A stretch of DNA of 64,000 bases. Source: Viola odorata (taxonomy: Eukaryota > Streptophyta > Magnoliopsida > Malpighiales > Violaceae). The notes below the pieces were generated by a model. The model worked only from the letters and a program-made list of their open reading frames with translations. It had not been told where the DNA came from and searched no databases. Positions 33,537 through 45,859 of the stretch are shown piece after piece. Location of the stretch: positions 70,728,367-70,792,366 of the forward strand of contig OY829540.1 of the NCBI GenBank assembly GCA_963691705.1, given 5' to 3'. A program made the translations under genes and the position numbers. Position 1 is the stretch's first letter, and each line of letters starts with the position of its first letter.

Positions 33537-36500
33537 TCATTTGAACTTGTTGGAAATGGTGTCATAGCTTGGGAAATTAAGAACTGGGCAGTAAAAGGTA
33601 AAAAGAAAGCAAGATTACAATATAATAAAGATGAAACTGTAGATCAAAGTTCCCATAAAAGTAGCACTTACCATCTCCATAGGCTGCCACAGTTATCGGA
33701 GAACTAATCATTGTGTGTCCAAGTTTAGAAATGTCATCCAATGTCACTTCATCCACCATCTTCAAGAACTTTTCGAGAGGCTTCCTGCATGGATGGAAAA
33801 CAATTGCATCAGAAAAATAAAATTTACAGTATTTTCATGATCCAAGATCATTATGGAGAAGGCAAGTACTGTGCAAGCGAAGAGAATCATTACAATTATT
33901 ACGAGCTATTGTACCAAACTTAGGCCTGAATGTAGGCCAGTAACTAGAATGATTCTTGTTAACGTCTCAAGATGACCCATCTCAGTATAAGTATATGGGT
34001 GCCTATATGGCCAAACATTACTTGGAGCAGAAAAAGGGGAAAAGAGGTAAGGTAGTCATCGTTGTTAGATTGCGATACAATGGAACAGCCTCCATGGTAA
34101 AATAACCACTTAAAGATTACTTGAACCCTAGACCTCCCCCTCTAGTCTACTGATGAAAAATAATTCTTATGGCACTGTTTACCATCATTGCAAATACGAT
34201 CAAGAATCTAGCAACGATTCTTGAACAATCTTCCTTCCAGTTAACTTAGTCTCAGTTTATGAACTTGACTAAAAGTTCGTGGCCTATTCATTGACACAGT
34301 GAGAAGATAAAGAGCAATGTTGAGGAGCTGGTATCATGAACCAATGCTTTTGATGAAAATATGACAACAAGGAAGAAAGCCAGCATAAAGATAATAGGAA
34401 GAAAGAAAGAGAAGCAAACAGCTCAATAAAATTAATTTGAAATGACATGAAAGTGTATCAAGTGACAACACCTTTCTCCATAAGTTAAAAACTGTCTTCC
34501 AATATCTTCTGTCACAACCATCTGTCAAAACACAAGTCAAAGAGCAACCCTCAGCAAGTAACAAGATGGAAGTGCAACGCAAAAGCAAAAGAAAAGTGGT
34601 CGTGAAGGAAGACAAGTCACAATAATTTCAATATTTCAGAGATGTCCAAAAACAACAATAACAAAAAGGAAAAGGCACAATCTAGGAGCGAGAGTGTGTG
34701 TGAGAGTACCCTGGATTCCAGATTCATCAAAATAGCAGCTTTTGTGGCTTCTTTGGCACGGTTAAGTTCTACCTCGGTAACTGCCAAGAGACAAAGGATA
34801 GAGTAAAGGAACTGTGTGGTACAATACCCTATGAAGCAGAAATTGCATCAACAACACTTGGGGAAAAGAAGAGAAATGCAGAGAGAAACCTTGGCCAGGT
34901 GTTGCAATTAACTTCATTTCTCCCACAGCTATATCAACTGCTTTGTGCGCAAATTCAGGCCCCTGAATAGCCAAAAGAATATCAATCAATACAGGAGAAA
35001 ATAAACTATAAATAGTGGCAATGAAAATCATCTGAAAACTTTCATTCAACATTTAAACATTAAATAAAGTTATGCACATGCATGATGACTCTGCATAAGG
35101 TGGTGCACGCACTACTTCAAGGAGTAGAAATGCTTATTTGCATAAGCACCACATTCATTTAGCAACTTACTCAAAGGTACAGTTGAAAACAGCTTTTTAT
35201 GGTAAAATTATTTCAGGCTAGTAACATGAAGTGAAAATGAAAGCATAATTTTGAACATCAATAATAAGCAAGTAAAAAAAGCCAACTGGACTTACAGTGC
35301 TAGCATAGATCCCAAACAATCCAGTCTTATTGAAGATGCTGTTGAATGCCATAAAAGTATTGGCTTGTTGATACTGATTCAAAACTCTGACATCTGTTGT
35401 AAAAGCACATCCAAAAGAATTAGTACGCAAAGGATTTGGCACCATGTGCAATGTAGGAAATGAAAGAAGTCATAGTTCTGAAAGAATGCTGCTATACAAA
35501 CCATTGCAAAAGAGTGAGCCTGAAAGAAAACTAAATCAGATAAAAGTGGCAAATCTATACAACTTACAAAGTCGTGAGTGCATCCCTTTCCCAGGGCCAC
35601 CAGCAGAGAACGAGCCACCGCCTCCCATAAGTATCTGCAAGAGTAGCATAAGTCTCAGAAGCTTAACTTGTCAAAGTGGATTTCTATAAAACACAAAGGT
35701 GCTATAAAAAGAAACCTGAAACAATGGTTACTTTTCTTTGATAAACATAGACAGATAAAAAGGCCAGTGTGCAGGACCTGAAGAACAGTCAGAGTCATAG
35801 CATCTCTCTCTTTGAGCCATCCTCCAGGAACTTCAAATGCTAGAGCAAAATGAGTGAACTGACAAAATAAGAAGCCAAAAAAGTAAGTACCTTATAAACA
35901 AAGAATAAAGAACAAAAGGACAGGTAACAGAAACAATTAACAGAGGCTGAGTAACACAAACCTCTGATTCAGCTTGGCGACGATAATCCCCTCCAAGGTA
36001 CACAGACATTGGTGGTACAACATTAGAAACTCTTGGAAGGTCGGAAAGAAGAGGCTCTGCAACAGAAGCAAGCTCCTCCAAATCAACGCCAGATGCAGCA
36101 AGCACCATTCTAGGAGCTGTGTAATGATCCTGCAATTCAACTCAAACATCATTCCACAGAAAAAAGAACATGCCTGACGATAATAAGCACTGAATAATGG
36201 CTCAACAGATCTAACAACTGAAAGAATAAGCCAAACAGTGATCATAATGCTTCGTCATCTTACAGCTACAAATTCTTGTAAAGTAGTGCCATTTATTCTG
36301 CTGATGGCTAACTCAGTAGCCAGAAGAGGATTTGCCAATGCACCCTCGTAACCTGCAGAATGGATTGCCTCCAGAAGTAAGCCTTGGGGGTTTTTGGGAA
36401 GCTCCGCTACTTCATCTTTGACCTTCTTCAGCTGCAAAACATATTGTTGACTATTGATAAGACCAAAACATTGGAAGCAAACAGCAAGAAAGATGAACAA

Positions 36501-38722
36501 AGTGGAGGCAGGTTTAGAAAGGCATCACTTATGATTGTATAATCACTGGACACTGACAATAAAGGCCAGCTGATGCAGCACGGTGGCAGCAGCCCTTGAA
36601 AGTATATAAAATCCATCAAGAGACTGGTTCTAATTTCCAAGGCTAAATTTGGCTTGGGCAATGACTGGAATCATAGTTGGGAACTCAATTCAATCCATTA
36701 GGTGTGACTCCTAAGAACCCTAGGTGTGAATCCTAGATTTTTATCTTGTTCTTTATTTAATTTTCAACTCAAAATCCCACAAATTCCCTTAAAATCAGGA
36801 ATGCTGAGGACTGATTTGAAGGACCCCCTATCTTCCTTGCATCACTGGCCTTCCAACAAAACAGTGGCTGTAACTCAGTTAAGCTCCGAAAAGTAAGAGC
36901 AACTACAAACTAAATTAACAGATTCATCCATCTTACTTCTGATTTTACTACTGAGATATACAACAAATGCACAAAAGTTAGATTAATCAACTAAGGAGAG
37001 ACAATAAAAAAAAGTTCTATGATAATAGATGAATATGTTATCTCTCTTACAATGATGTCCTCTCTTCAGTAAAGTATTATTACAAGTAAAAACTGTATGT
37101 AGTAGAAAGTCAGAATAAACTACAGGAAAACCCCAAAAATGTCAATTGCCAACGCAAACCCTTTCGTATATCATGAACAATACATTTTCAAACCAGTGTA
37201 ACATTTAATTAGTCTGGACTATGGATGTAAGTAGGAGTGGATGATTGAAAGTATTCAACAAGAACTAAAAAGATACACTTATGAAAAATGCAGCACCTAA
37301 GAAAACAGAATTATGAGGCAAGCATCAAACAAACCCAAAATGAGCTAAAGATAGCTGAAAAATAAATTTATCATAGTGTCTGGGTTGGCATTGCTACTTT
37401 TAACTTCTATAAAAAAGGGGGACAGAACGGAAAACAATTACCTCTTCAGAGACTTCCCAATCCAAGAAGACGGGGTTTCTCACACAATCAATTAACAACT
37501 CTACCATTTCAGGAACATGGATCTTAATGGCATCGAATGTGTAACACATCTGTTCTCTAGATGCTGATGCTCCAACATGACCTCCTATTGCCTCAACTTC
37601 TCTAACAATCCTCAGATGACTCCTATTTCTAGTCGTCTTGTACGCCATCCGTTCCAGTAAGTGGGTGGCCCCACATGTATAATAAGGTGTCTCATAAATA
37701 GAACCACAATCAAGATACAATCCTATGGAGGCCGCAGGGCTCTAATTAACCAACAAAAATAAAAATCCATCAACTTCACTGAAAAAAAGGCAATATTTGA
37801 GATGGAAACTAGAAAAAGAAAAGAAAAGAACCAAAACGTACTGTAGAAGCTTCTGAGACTATTCTGACTCCATTTGCTAATGTTTTTGATTTAAGCTTTG
37901 CTGGCTCCACATAATCTGGAAGTGGAGGCGGGAGAGCAACACCTGGAAGTGGGAAGTCCAAAGGAGGAAGAGAATTCCCCCGTTCACCTGTTAGCCAACC
38001 TAAAAACCCAAGTGCAGATGGCCTAGTGACAGCCGGACTTGATGTGGCATACTGAGCAGCTCCCAAAGTACCCACTCGGCCCTATCCATACATATTCCAT
38101 ATGGAGCGAATCAAATTACATTCGGTCAGAATAACCAATCAGAACCAGTTGACACAAAGAAAGCAAAAATCTAAAGACGAAGCCACTTTTTCTAACATAA
38201 TTCACCATAGCAAAACCAAATGGCTAAGGAAGTTCCATCCTTTAACCTATCTGGAAGCAAAATGAAGACTGCCTACAAATTTAGAACTCCCAAATTAAAA
38301 ACACAAACTGAATAAATGAATTGCCAAAACTATAACTCTAATATGAATATAAGATTTCAAATCTACTGAACCAAATGTATGACAATACTAATTTTTTATG
38401 ACATACATCCAAAGTTCGAAAATGCTACCACCCATAATAAAAGTAAATAAAAAGAGTCAATCTGACCCAAATCAGAAACCCACATGGAGCGAGAAATTCA
38501 GTAAAAATGGACATGAAAAAAGCCAAAATAAGAGAAACCCATTGCAGGAATGAACTTAAATAGCGCGTCGATCGATGAAATATACGAGAACAAACCAAAC
38601 AAAGTCTCAATCATAGATGATTATATCATGTATTTCATCGAGAAACAAACAGGAAGTAAGGTCTTTTGGGGGAGGAAGTTTACCTTGAGCGCACGAAGCC
38701 GAGAACCAGCAGCTCTATACAT
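33537..38722 (-). CDS. MPPalpha: Mitochondrial processing peptidase, alpha subunit
   Basis: Thirteen exons: 38684-38722, 37842-38081, 37442-37741, 36264-36431, 35962-36129, 35778-35858, 35568-35634, 35296-35393, 34890-34962, 34710-34780, 34472-34521, 33672-33784 and 33537-33583. The phases agree throughout and give 504 residues, the usual length. The start [20 protein letters not shown] is a presequence. The M16 fold follows with [13 protein letters not shown] and [14 protein letters not shown], where the beta subunit's zinc motif HxxEH is degenerate (HLLER), as expected for alpha. The glycine-rich loop [19 protein letters not shown], which handles presequences, is intact. In plants MPP is part of the cytochrome bc1 complex (core protein) of the inner mitochondrial membrane and removes import presequences. 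The gene ends [12 protein letters not shown]. Confidence 0.97.
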
Positions 38723-40907
38723 GGTAAATAATCTGAGATTATTACTGTGGAACCCTAGGATTCAGTTTTTCTTAGGTTTGATTTTGTAAGAGAGGAAGGT
38801 GGCGACAGAGTGAAGGAGCTAAAGCCAGGCTTACTTATGTGTTGTTTATTTTGCGGACTTCAAGGGAGTTGGGATCGTGTGGATTAGGGTTTAGAGTAGT
38901 CTATTTATCTACCACTGTATTTCGCCATGTTATTTACTTGAGAAATTCCCCCGGATTTGTTATGGTTCGGGTTTATCCCTATCCCTATTCCAAATTAACT
39001 TCCAAAATAAAAGCAAAACCAAAGGAAAATTATTTCTCCATAGAGAAAATTGTCTCATTAGTTTTCGAACATTATAGTTAGTAGTAATTTTTTCTTCAAA
39101 ATTTATATTTTCTATTTTGTATGGAGTATTTTATATGCTCTACTCTTGACACAAAATTAATTTTTTTAAAATAAATATTGATTTTATTATTAATTGATAC
39201 TGCGACGCAAATGGACTATTTTAAAATTATTATTGATTATTTAAATGATTTATTAAATTATAATTTCTCAATAAAAAAGTATTTATAATTGATCAGACGA
39301 TTTAAAAATAATTATTTCATAACATATTAATATCACATATAAAATGATCAATTTATATAAAATAGTATAAATATATTGAAACTATGAATTATTTTTTTAA
39401 TTTCTTATAATAATTTTTCAAAACATTTTTTAGCGATTATTTGTTTTAATATAAGTTAATTAAAATAAATTGCTTAATTGACATGGATATAGCTCTTTCA
39501 AAATGTTAATGTAAATTTCACTATTTTTTTCTCTTTATATCATTTTTAATAGTATATTTTTTTTTTTACTAGCATATATTGAACAACAACTCTTGTTCAA
39601 CATCCTTTTGTTAAATTTTCTTATGAAACAAATTTTATATTTCAGTCTAATATATGTTTTACAAAATTACTTTTACATTACAAGTGCGTATAACAAAAAT
39701 GAAGAGAAATTCTTTTAAATGATAATTTAAAAAAAATAATTGTAAGTTTTATTTATTTTCTCAAATTTTTAGTCACAACTTTTTTATTAAATTATTAAAA
39801 TTAAGAAATATTAATTGCTGATTGTAATGTTTTTTCTCTTCAAAATTTACCTTGATAAAATTTTAACTTAACTTTCATTCATTTTGTATTAAATTTCTCA
39901 CATTAATTACCGTCAATGGGATAAGCTTATTTACTCATACGCAACCTTCCTTATTATCTAATTTTATTTTTATAAAAAAGAGTGACTACCTTGTTATTTT
40001 TTCATTGCTAGTTGCTAGGAAAAAAACTCTCAAAACCTTCTATTTTTTTCTTAAATTATCTCATCACCCCCCATCACATTTATCTTTTTCTAGTTTTCTT
40101 TTAGTATATTCACAAATAATATTCTCAAGCTTTTGTTAATGTCTCATTTTCCCCCCATAATACACGCTACATATTTAAACCTTCGAAATGATCCAATTTA
40201 TTTGAAACTAGACTTGTTTATTGGATGAGTTGGTTGGGCCTGTAAAGCCCATATGAGTCGAGCCTATACGGGCTTTACGCGGACCATTTTTTTTTAAGTT
40301 CAGACCCGACCCTCTAAGTTTAATGGGCTTTTATCGAGCCTACGAGCTTGCTAATTTAACAAAAACGACGATGTTTATAATGAATCGAATCATTTTTTAT
40401 TATTTTTATAATACTAATCAAACATATATTTATTTAAATATATAAATATGTGTTGCGGCCGGGATTAATCGAGCTTGGATGGGCCACAGGTCTAAAATTT
40501 CAAAGCCTAGGCCCGACCCTTTAACCTTAACTTTGATTATGAATCAAATCATCCATAATGGAATCCTTCTTTCATTTATTCCCTCTAAAAAAATTTAATT
40601 GTTGGTTTTAGAGGAAATAAAATGGGCAAATTAGTTGTCCATTTTTAATTTTTAAGATGATTAAAAGTAATTGTTTACATAGTTATCTGTAAACACCCTT
40701 AATTACTCTATAATTGGCAAAAAATCGTTGCAATTTGTTTAGTCAAAAATTTTAATTTCTTGGAAGAAAAAACGTTACAACTACGCCGAAAATTTTAAAA
40801 TATATTGGTGGTATTTTGATAATCACTACATAATTAGCAACTAATGATTATCTTGAATCTCGGGGAAAAAAACAACTACTTTTTGTGTGTGGAGGGAGTA
40901 GTTTCTA
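38723..40907. other. Long AT-rich intergenic region
   Basis: Very AT-rich. At about 40215-40520 there is a block with repeated GGGCTTT, GACCCGACCCT and TCGAGC motifs reminiscent of decayed hAT-type MITEs, but I cannot define ends. No gene was seen. Confidence 0.5.
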
Positions 40908-42024
40908 ACTGTTGGTAGGGGTGGCCAGTCGGGATTCCCGAAATTCCGAGACCCGAACAAGAAATTATCGAAAATTCCGATTTTTATTTTTCCAATCCCG
41001 ACCCGAAATGCTAAATTACATACCCGACTCCCGACTTTCCGAATTACAATTTCGGATTTCCGAAATTTCTGAAATTTCCGAATGCAAATCAATTTACATC
41101 ATAAATTCCAGTTTTCCAGCAATTTTTCAATAATTGTTCTAATAAATTTGTCCAACAAACACAACATCCATCTCAAAGCTGTCAATTTTTCAACAAATTC
41201 AAGTCTAGATCGATCAATCAACAACAATAATAAAGCAATCAAGTCTGGTTAACCAAGCATCAAATAGATTACACCCTTCTTCTCCACTGAATTTCTTCTC
41301 CACTGAATTTCTTTTCTCCAATAGATTACAAAATACAGACTAACTCCCTTCTTCTCCACTGAATTTCTTTTCCCAAGCAATCAAGTGATCTCCATTAAGT
41401 AAATGATACTATGATGATCGCACCTGAAATCTAATGAAATAAGGAATACAAGAAATAATTAACATGAAAAAGAAGAGAAAGAAACAGAAGGAAGGAAGTA
41501 CCTTGATGAGACGAGCTTGTTCAGTCGGTCGATTGAGGAAGATGATGGTATTTTACGGTTCGATCGATGGAGGAAGACGATGGAAAGCAATGACGTTTTA
41601 TGGGTTCGGTACTGTTAATGGAGTTGAGGAAGAAGATGATGGTGTTTTACTGTTCGGTCGATGAATCCATGGAGGTGAGGTGAGGAAGAAGACGATTGAT
41701 GGGTGTAGAGGGAGTCTGGGAGATGAGAGAAAGCGATGCTGCGTTAGGAACTTAGGGTTAGTCACTTAGGAAAAAGGGTGCAAAATAACAGCAGTGGGCT
41801 GGGCCGGCTGACTAATAAATTAATAATAGCCTATATGTTAGTATTTCCTAAGTTCGGGTTTTCGGGGTACCCGAACTTTGGAAAATCATTCCCGACCCGA
41901 CCCCGATATTTATTTCGGGTATCGCTTTCCGAGACCCGAAAATTTGTTTCCGAAATTTGAAAAGATCGGGTCGGAAAAATCAGAATTTCGGGTCTCGGAA
42001 TTTTTGGCCAGCCCTAACTGTTGG
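40908..42024. mobile_element. Non-autonomous hAT element with 8-bp target duplication
   Basis: The element occupies 40916-42016 (1101 bp) with ACTGTTGG repeated on both sides (40908-40915, 42017-42024). The terminal inverted repeats TAGGGGTGGCCA and TGGCCAGCCCTA match at 11 of 12 positions. The subterminal zones are full of CCCGAA/TTCGGG and GAGACCCGAA motifs in both orientations, as in hAT elements, where they bind transposase. No transposase was seen. An A/G-rich open frame at 41464-41664 has no recognised homology. Confidence 0.85.
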
Positions 42025-42495
42025 GATAATCGGATCCCACCGGTTGATATAGCAAAATTATAAATGAAAGAGAAAATGCTAGAATCAGGACACAATATTT
42101 TTTAACGTGGTTCGGTAAAAACGGTACCTGTATCCACAAAGATTTTATTAACACTCAAATATTTCACTCCCTCAACACCACGAGATTGAAAGAAAATATT
42201 ACAAAGCTCTCCTGACTTTCTTGGTATTACACCCGAATACCTGACAAAATAATTTCTCTCAACCGAAACTAATTATTTTCTACTCACCATAGAATTGTAC
42301 TGCAATTCTCTGCACTCTCTCAATTGTTTTGGTTGCAATTGAATTGCCTTGAGATGACTTCCAAGCCTCATATTTATAGATGAAATAAAGTTAATGTTTG
42401 ATATTAATTAATACCAAAGGTGGCCAGCTGCACATGGATGGATGACTTTAGGTGCACATGGATGGACGGTGCACGTGGATGAGCGAGACTCATCA
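42019..42495 (-). mobile_element. Copia-type LTR A (minus orientation) with polypurine tract
   Basis: In the minus direction it starts TGATGAGTC (42495) and ends CCCAACA (42019). It has a CTATAAATATGAGG promoter (about 42371-42384) and GTGGTTCGG/CCGAACCACG near the far end, typical of plant copia LTRs. Immediately before the TG is a purine tract, GGAGGGGGAGAAT (about 42496-42508), so this is the 3' LTR side of an element. The hAT insertion lies at its outer edge. Confidence 0.7.
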
Positions 42496-42626
42496 ATTCT
42501 CCCCCTCCAGCTCATAGGGGAATAAAACTTATTACTGCAGAAAACTCACGTCAGGTGAGCTGACACACAACTCAAATTTTTCTGCAGTAATAAGTTTTAT
42601 TCCCCTATGAGCTGGAGGGAGAGAAT

Positions 42627-42880
42627 TGATGAGTCCAACTCATCCATGTGCACCTAAAATCTTCCGATCCATGTGCAACCGGCCACCTTTGGTATTAATT
42701 GATACCAAACATTAACTTTGCTCCATCTATAAATACGAAGCTTGGAAGTCATCTCAAGGCAATTCAATTGCAACCAAAGCAATCAAGAGAGTGCAGAGAA
42801 TTGCATTACAATTCTATGGTGAGTAGAAAATAATTAGTTCCGGGTGAGAGTAATTATTTTCTCGGGTATACAGTATTCGA
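42627..42880 (+). mobile_element. Copia-type LTR B (plus orientation), truncated, with polypurine tract
   Basis: Starts TGATGAGTCC at 42627 directly after the purine tract GGAGGGAGAGAAT. It has the same TATA (CTATAAATACGAAG) and sequence as LTR A but in the opposite direction. It breaks off near 42880 where copy C begins. Confidence 0.7.
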
Positions 42881-42884
42881 GTGA

Positions 42885-45575
42885 ATTATAAACGAAAGAG
42901 AGAATGTTAGAATCAGGACACACGATATTTTTTAACATAGTTCGACAAAAACAATACCTACATCTACGGAGAGATTTTATTAACACTCAAATGTTTCACT
43001 CCCTCACACTCTCAACACCCCGAAGTTGAAAGAAAATATTACAAAGCTCTCACTTTCTTGGTATTTGTTGCAGTTGCGAGCGATTTGGGACGAAAAAATT
43101 AACACATACAATGAAATCGCCACCATATTATTTCTAAGGTTTAGGGAAACCAAATAGTCCAAAAAAAAAGAAAGGAAATAAAATAAAAACGAAGACAACA
43201 AAAAAAAGGTCTTAACCCGAGAACTATGGTTCAGGGTCGGTTTATGGACTCGAGAAGGTATTAGGCACCCGAATCTCATCCTAAAAAGATTACCAGTTCT
43301 AAGAAGAGGTGTTTAAAAATCATGTTAAAAAATAAATAATTTAGCCCTCAGGGGGAATTGTCGCTTTAATCTTACGTTGGTAATATTGATTTTATCCTAA
43401 TTATTTCCCAGAGTTCTTAAAAGAAAATAAACATTTTAATTCTCTAAGAAAATAAAAGGATTGGTTACATACCTATTCCCATTAAATTCCGTGAGTTTAA
43501 AATTAGTCCGATTACATGCAAAATTAATTTAGGTGGAATTACTACTGTTTTATTAATCTTCACTAAAGCGAAGACCCGCTATCATCATCGAGCAATGATG
43601 ATTAATCCTATTTACTAGGTGATCCTAAGCATGCATAAACTACCAAAGTCCCGTTTTGAATGAATGTGAAAAACACGTTGAAAAGAGAAAAAATAGAAGA
43701 GTGGGGTCGAAGCCGCCCACGAAACACATCAAGTAAGACTGAATTTAAATACATTTATCCACAACCATTAATTAAAGTGAGTAATTAAGCCAAGTTTCAA
43801 GCAAAAAAAATTAATTAAAATTCTAACAATTCTAAACAATCATGCATACAATAAATAATAAATTAAAGACATTTATCCACAACCATTAATTAAGGTAAGC
43901 AATTAAACCAAATTATTTATCATGCAACAGATTAATTAAAATTCTAACAATTCTAAATAATCATGCATACGATAAATAATAAATTAAAAGATTAAAGAAT
44001 GCATCTCCTCGAGCGGGTACCTATAAATTGATGATTAGTGGTAACAAGTAATAATAAGGATAAATACAGTAGATAATTACAAATTAATTATAAATGCAGA
44101 AATAAATAGACACCAATAAGAAGACATCAAACTCCTCGTTCGAGCTCCCCAATCAAGAGTGACACATCTACCTCCTCGTTGAACTCCATCAAACTCGACG
44201 AACATCATCGCGACGAACATACAAATAAAATATACGAGCAAAATATACAAACAAGCGCATTAGTAAGGAACTCAAGAATAAATTCCAAATGATCAAATAT
44301 TAAAAATGGAATCACCTTACTCATTAAAATTCGTATTGGTCCAAGAACCCATTTTCTCTTTTCTTTCTTTCATCTGCACCATTTTATTTCTATTTTCTTT
44401 TCTCTTTTTTTTTCTTTCTTCCTTCCTCTGCTCCCGCAACCCATTGCCATTTCTTCTTTCTATTTTTCTTTTTCTCTTGTTCTACCGGCACCGGCACCGG
44501 CCCCGGCCCATTAATGGGTTGGAGGCCAGTGATGGTTTTTATGGTGTGGATGGGTTTGACTGGCGGTGGGTTTGGTTGGGGGTTGATGGATTATGGCGGT
44601 GAGAATCGGTTTGGGGTGATGGGTGTGTTGTGGCGGTGAGGAAATGGTTTGGGTGTGTGACGGAAATGGATCGGTTTGGGTGTGGTTGTCCGGCGGTGAT
44701 GAGTTTGATGGGTTTTTGGTTCGGGTTTGGCAGAGGAATGGTGTCTCCGGCGGGTGATGGATTTTTTTGGTGGTGGCTCCGGCTGTGGGTGAGGGAGAGT
44801 AGGTTTGCTGTTTTTTTTAAATTGAAAGGGATGAGATGATGGTCTTAATTTTGTTGGAGCCGAGTCTTTTAATGGAGAGGGCGAGGGAGAGAGATGGTGC
44901 TGTTTTTTTATAATTATTGAAAGGAATCCGATGATGGAAAGCGTGGATGATGGGTTTAGGAAGAAAAATGGAGAGGGTATGAAAAAGGAATCCAATGTTG
45001 ATATCCGTGGAAGAAAAAAAATGGAAAGGGAGAGAGAGGGTGAGGGATTAAAGAAATGGGGATGGTGGTGACTATGATGAATTGATGATGTCCCCTTGGT
45101 GGAGGGGAGAGAATGAGTAAAATAAAATAAAGTGGGTATGATGATGTTTTTTTTTTGTGGATGTTAATATTTATATTTTTTATTCGATCCGATGGTTCGA
45201 GAAATTTTATTAATAAAAACTGGAACAAAAAAGTAAAGGTGGTAATAAAATAAAATAAGAAAATAATAAAAATATAAGTAGGATTAAAGTCGATAATGGA
45301 CTGACCGATGAATGAAAATGAGATAAAAATGTAGATATGTTATGATAAAATGTCAAAATTTGAATATGAATAGTATTACACTCAAATATCGTATACCTGA
45401 GAAAATAATTACTCTCACTTGAAACTAATTATTTTCTACTCATCGTACAATTATACTGCAATTATCTGCACTCTCTCAGTCTCAATTGAATTACCTTGAG
45501 ATGATTTCCAACCTTCATTCTTATAGATGAAACAAAGTTAATGTTTGTTATTAATTAATACCAAAGGTGCACATG
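42885..45575 (-). mobile_element. Copia-type LTR copy C, split by a 2.3 kb insertion
   Basis: 42885-43065 and 45373-45575 are the two parts of a third LTR copy in the orientation of A, recognised by GTTAGAATCAGGACAC, ATATTTTTTAAC and later ACTAATTATTTTCTACTCA. The break lies in the sequence CTTGGTATTACAC. Confidence 0.65.
43061..45377. mobile_element. Insertion with 5-bp GTATT duplication, probably LTR-retroelement derived
   Basis: 43066-45372 (2307 bp) interrupts LTR copy C with GTATT on both sides, as shown by comparison with the uninterrupted LTR A. It starts TGTTGCAGTTGCG. A 5-bp duplication and a TG start fit an LTR retroelement or solo LTR, but the right end (GAATA) is not CA. Inside are CT-rich and GGT/GTGG-rich stretches whose long frames look like low-complexity artefacts. 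Confidence 0.55.
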
Positions 45576-45577
45576 GA

Positions 45578-45859
45578 GTTCAAACCAAATCCAGATTTAA
45601 AAAAAAATAAAAAATAAAACTCAGGCCAAATTAGAAGAAATAGCAAATCCTTCATCAATAGGTGTGGAGACAACAACTTCCACATGATAATGCCTATTGG
45701 AAGTTTATTTATTCCATGCAATTCCAACTTAAAAACTAGAAAGAAAAGAAAGTTATTAAGTCCAAAAATGCTCGGAGAGTTACTATTTAGTCTCATGTCT
45801 GGACAATAATCATTGAAGAACAAACCAGCAATGCATAATAATAACTAAACCACCTTCTC
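45578..45859. other. 3' region of the F-box gene
   Basis: Spacer between the transposon island and the stop of the minus-strand F-box gene, probably its 3' untranslated region. Confidence 0.5.

Noticed and set aside
40215..40520. Candidate MITE with GGGCTTT and GACCCGACCCT motifs
   Set aside because: No terminal inverted repeats or target duplication could be defined by eye.
44306..45228. Overlapping open frames rich in Pro, Gly, Trp or Phe
   Set aside because: They lie in a GGT/GTGG- and CT-biased stretch of the 2.3 kb insertion. Long frames on both strands reflect low-complexity composition.
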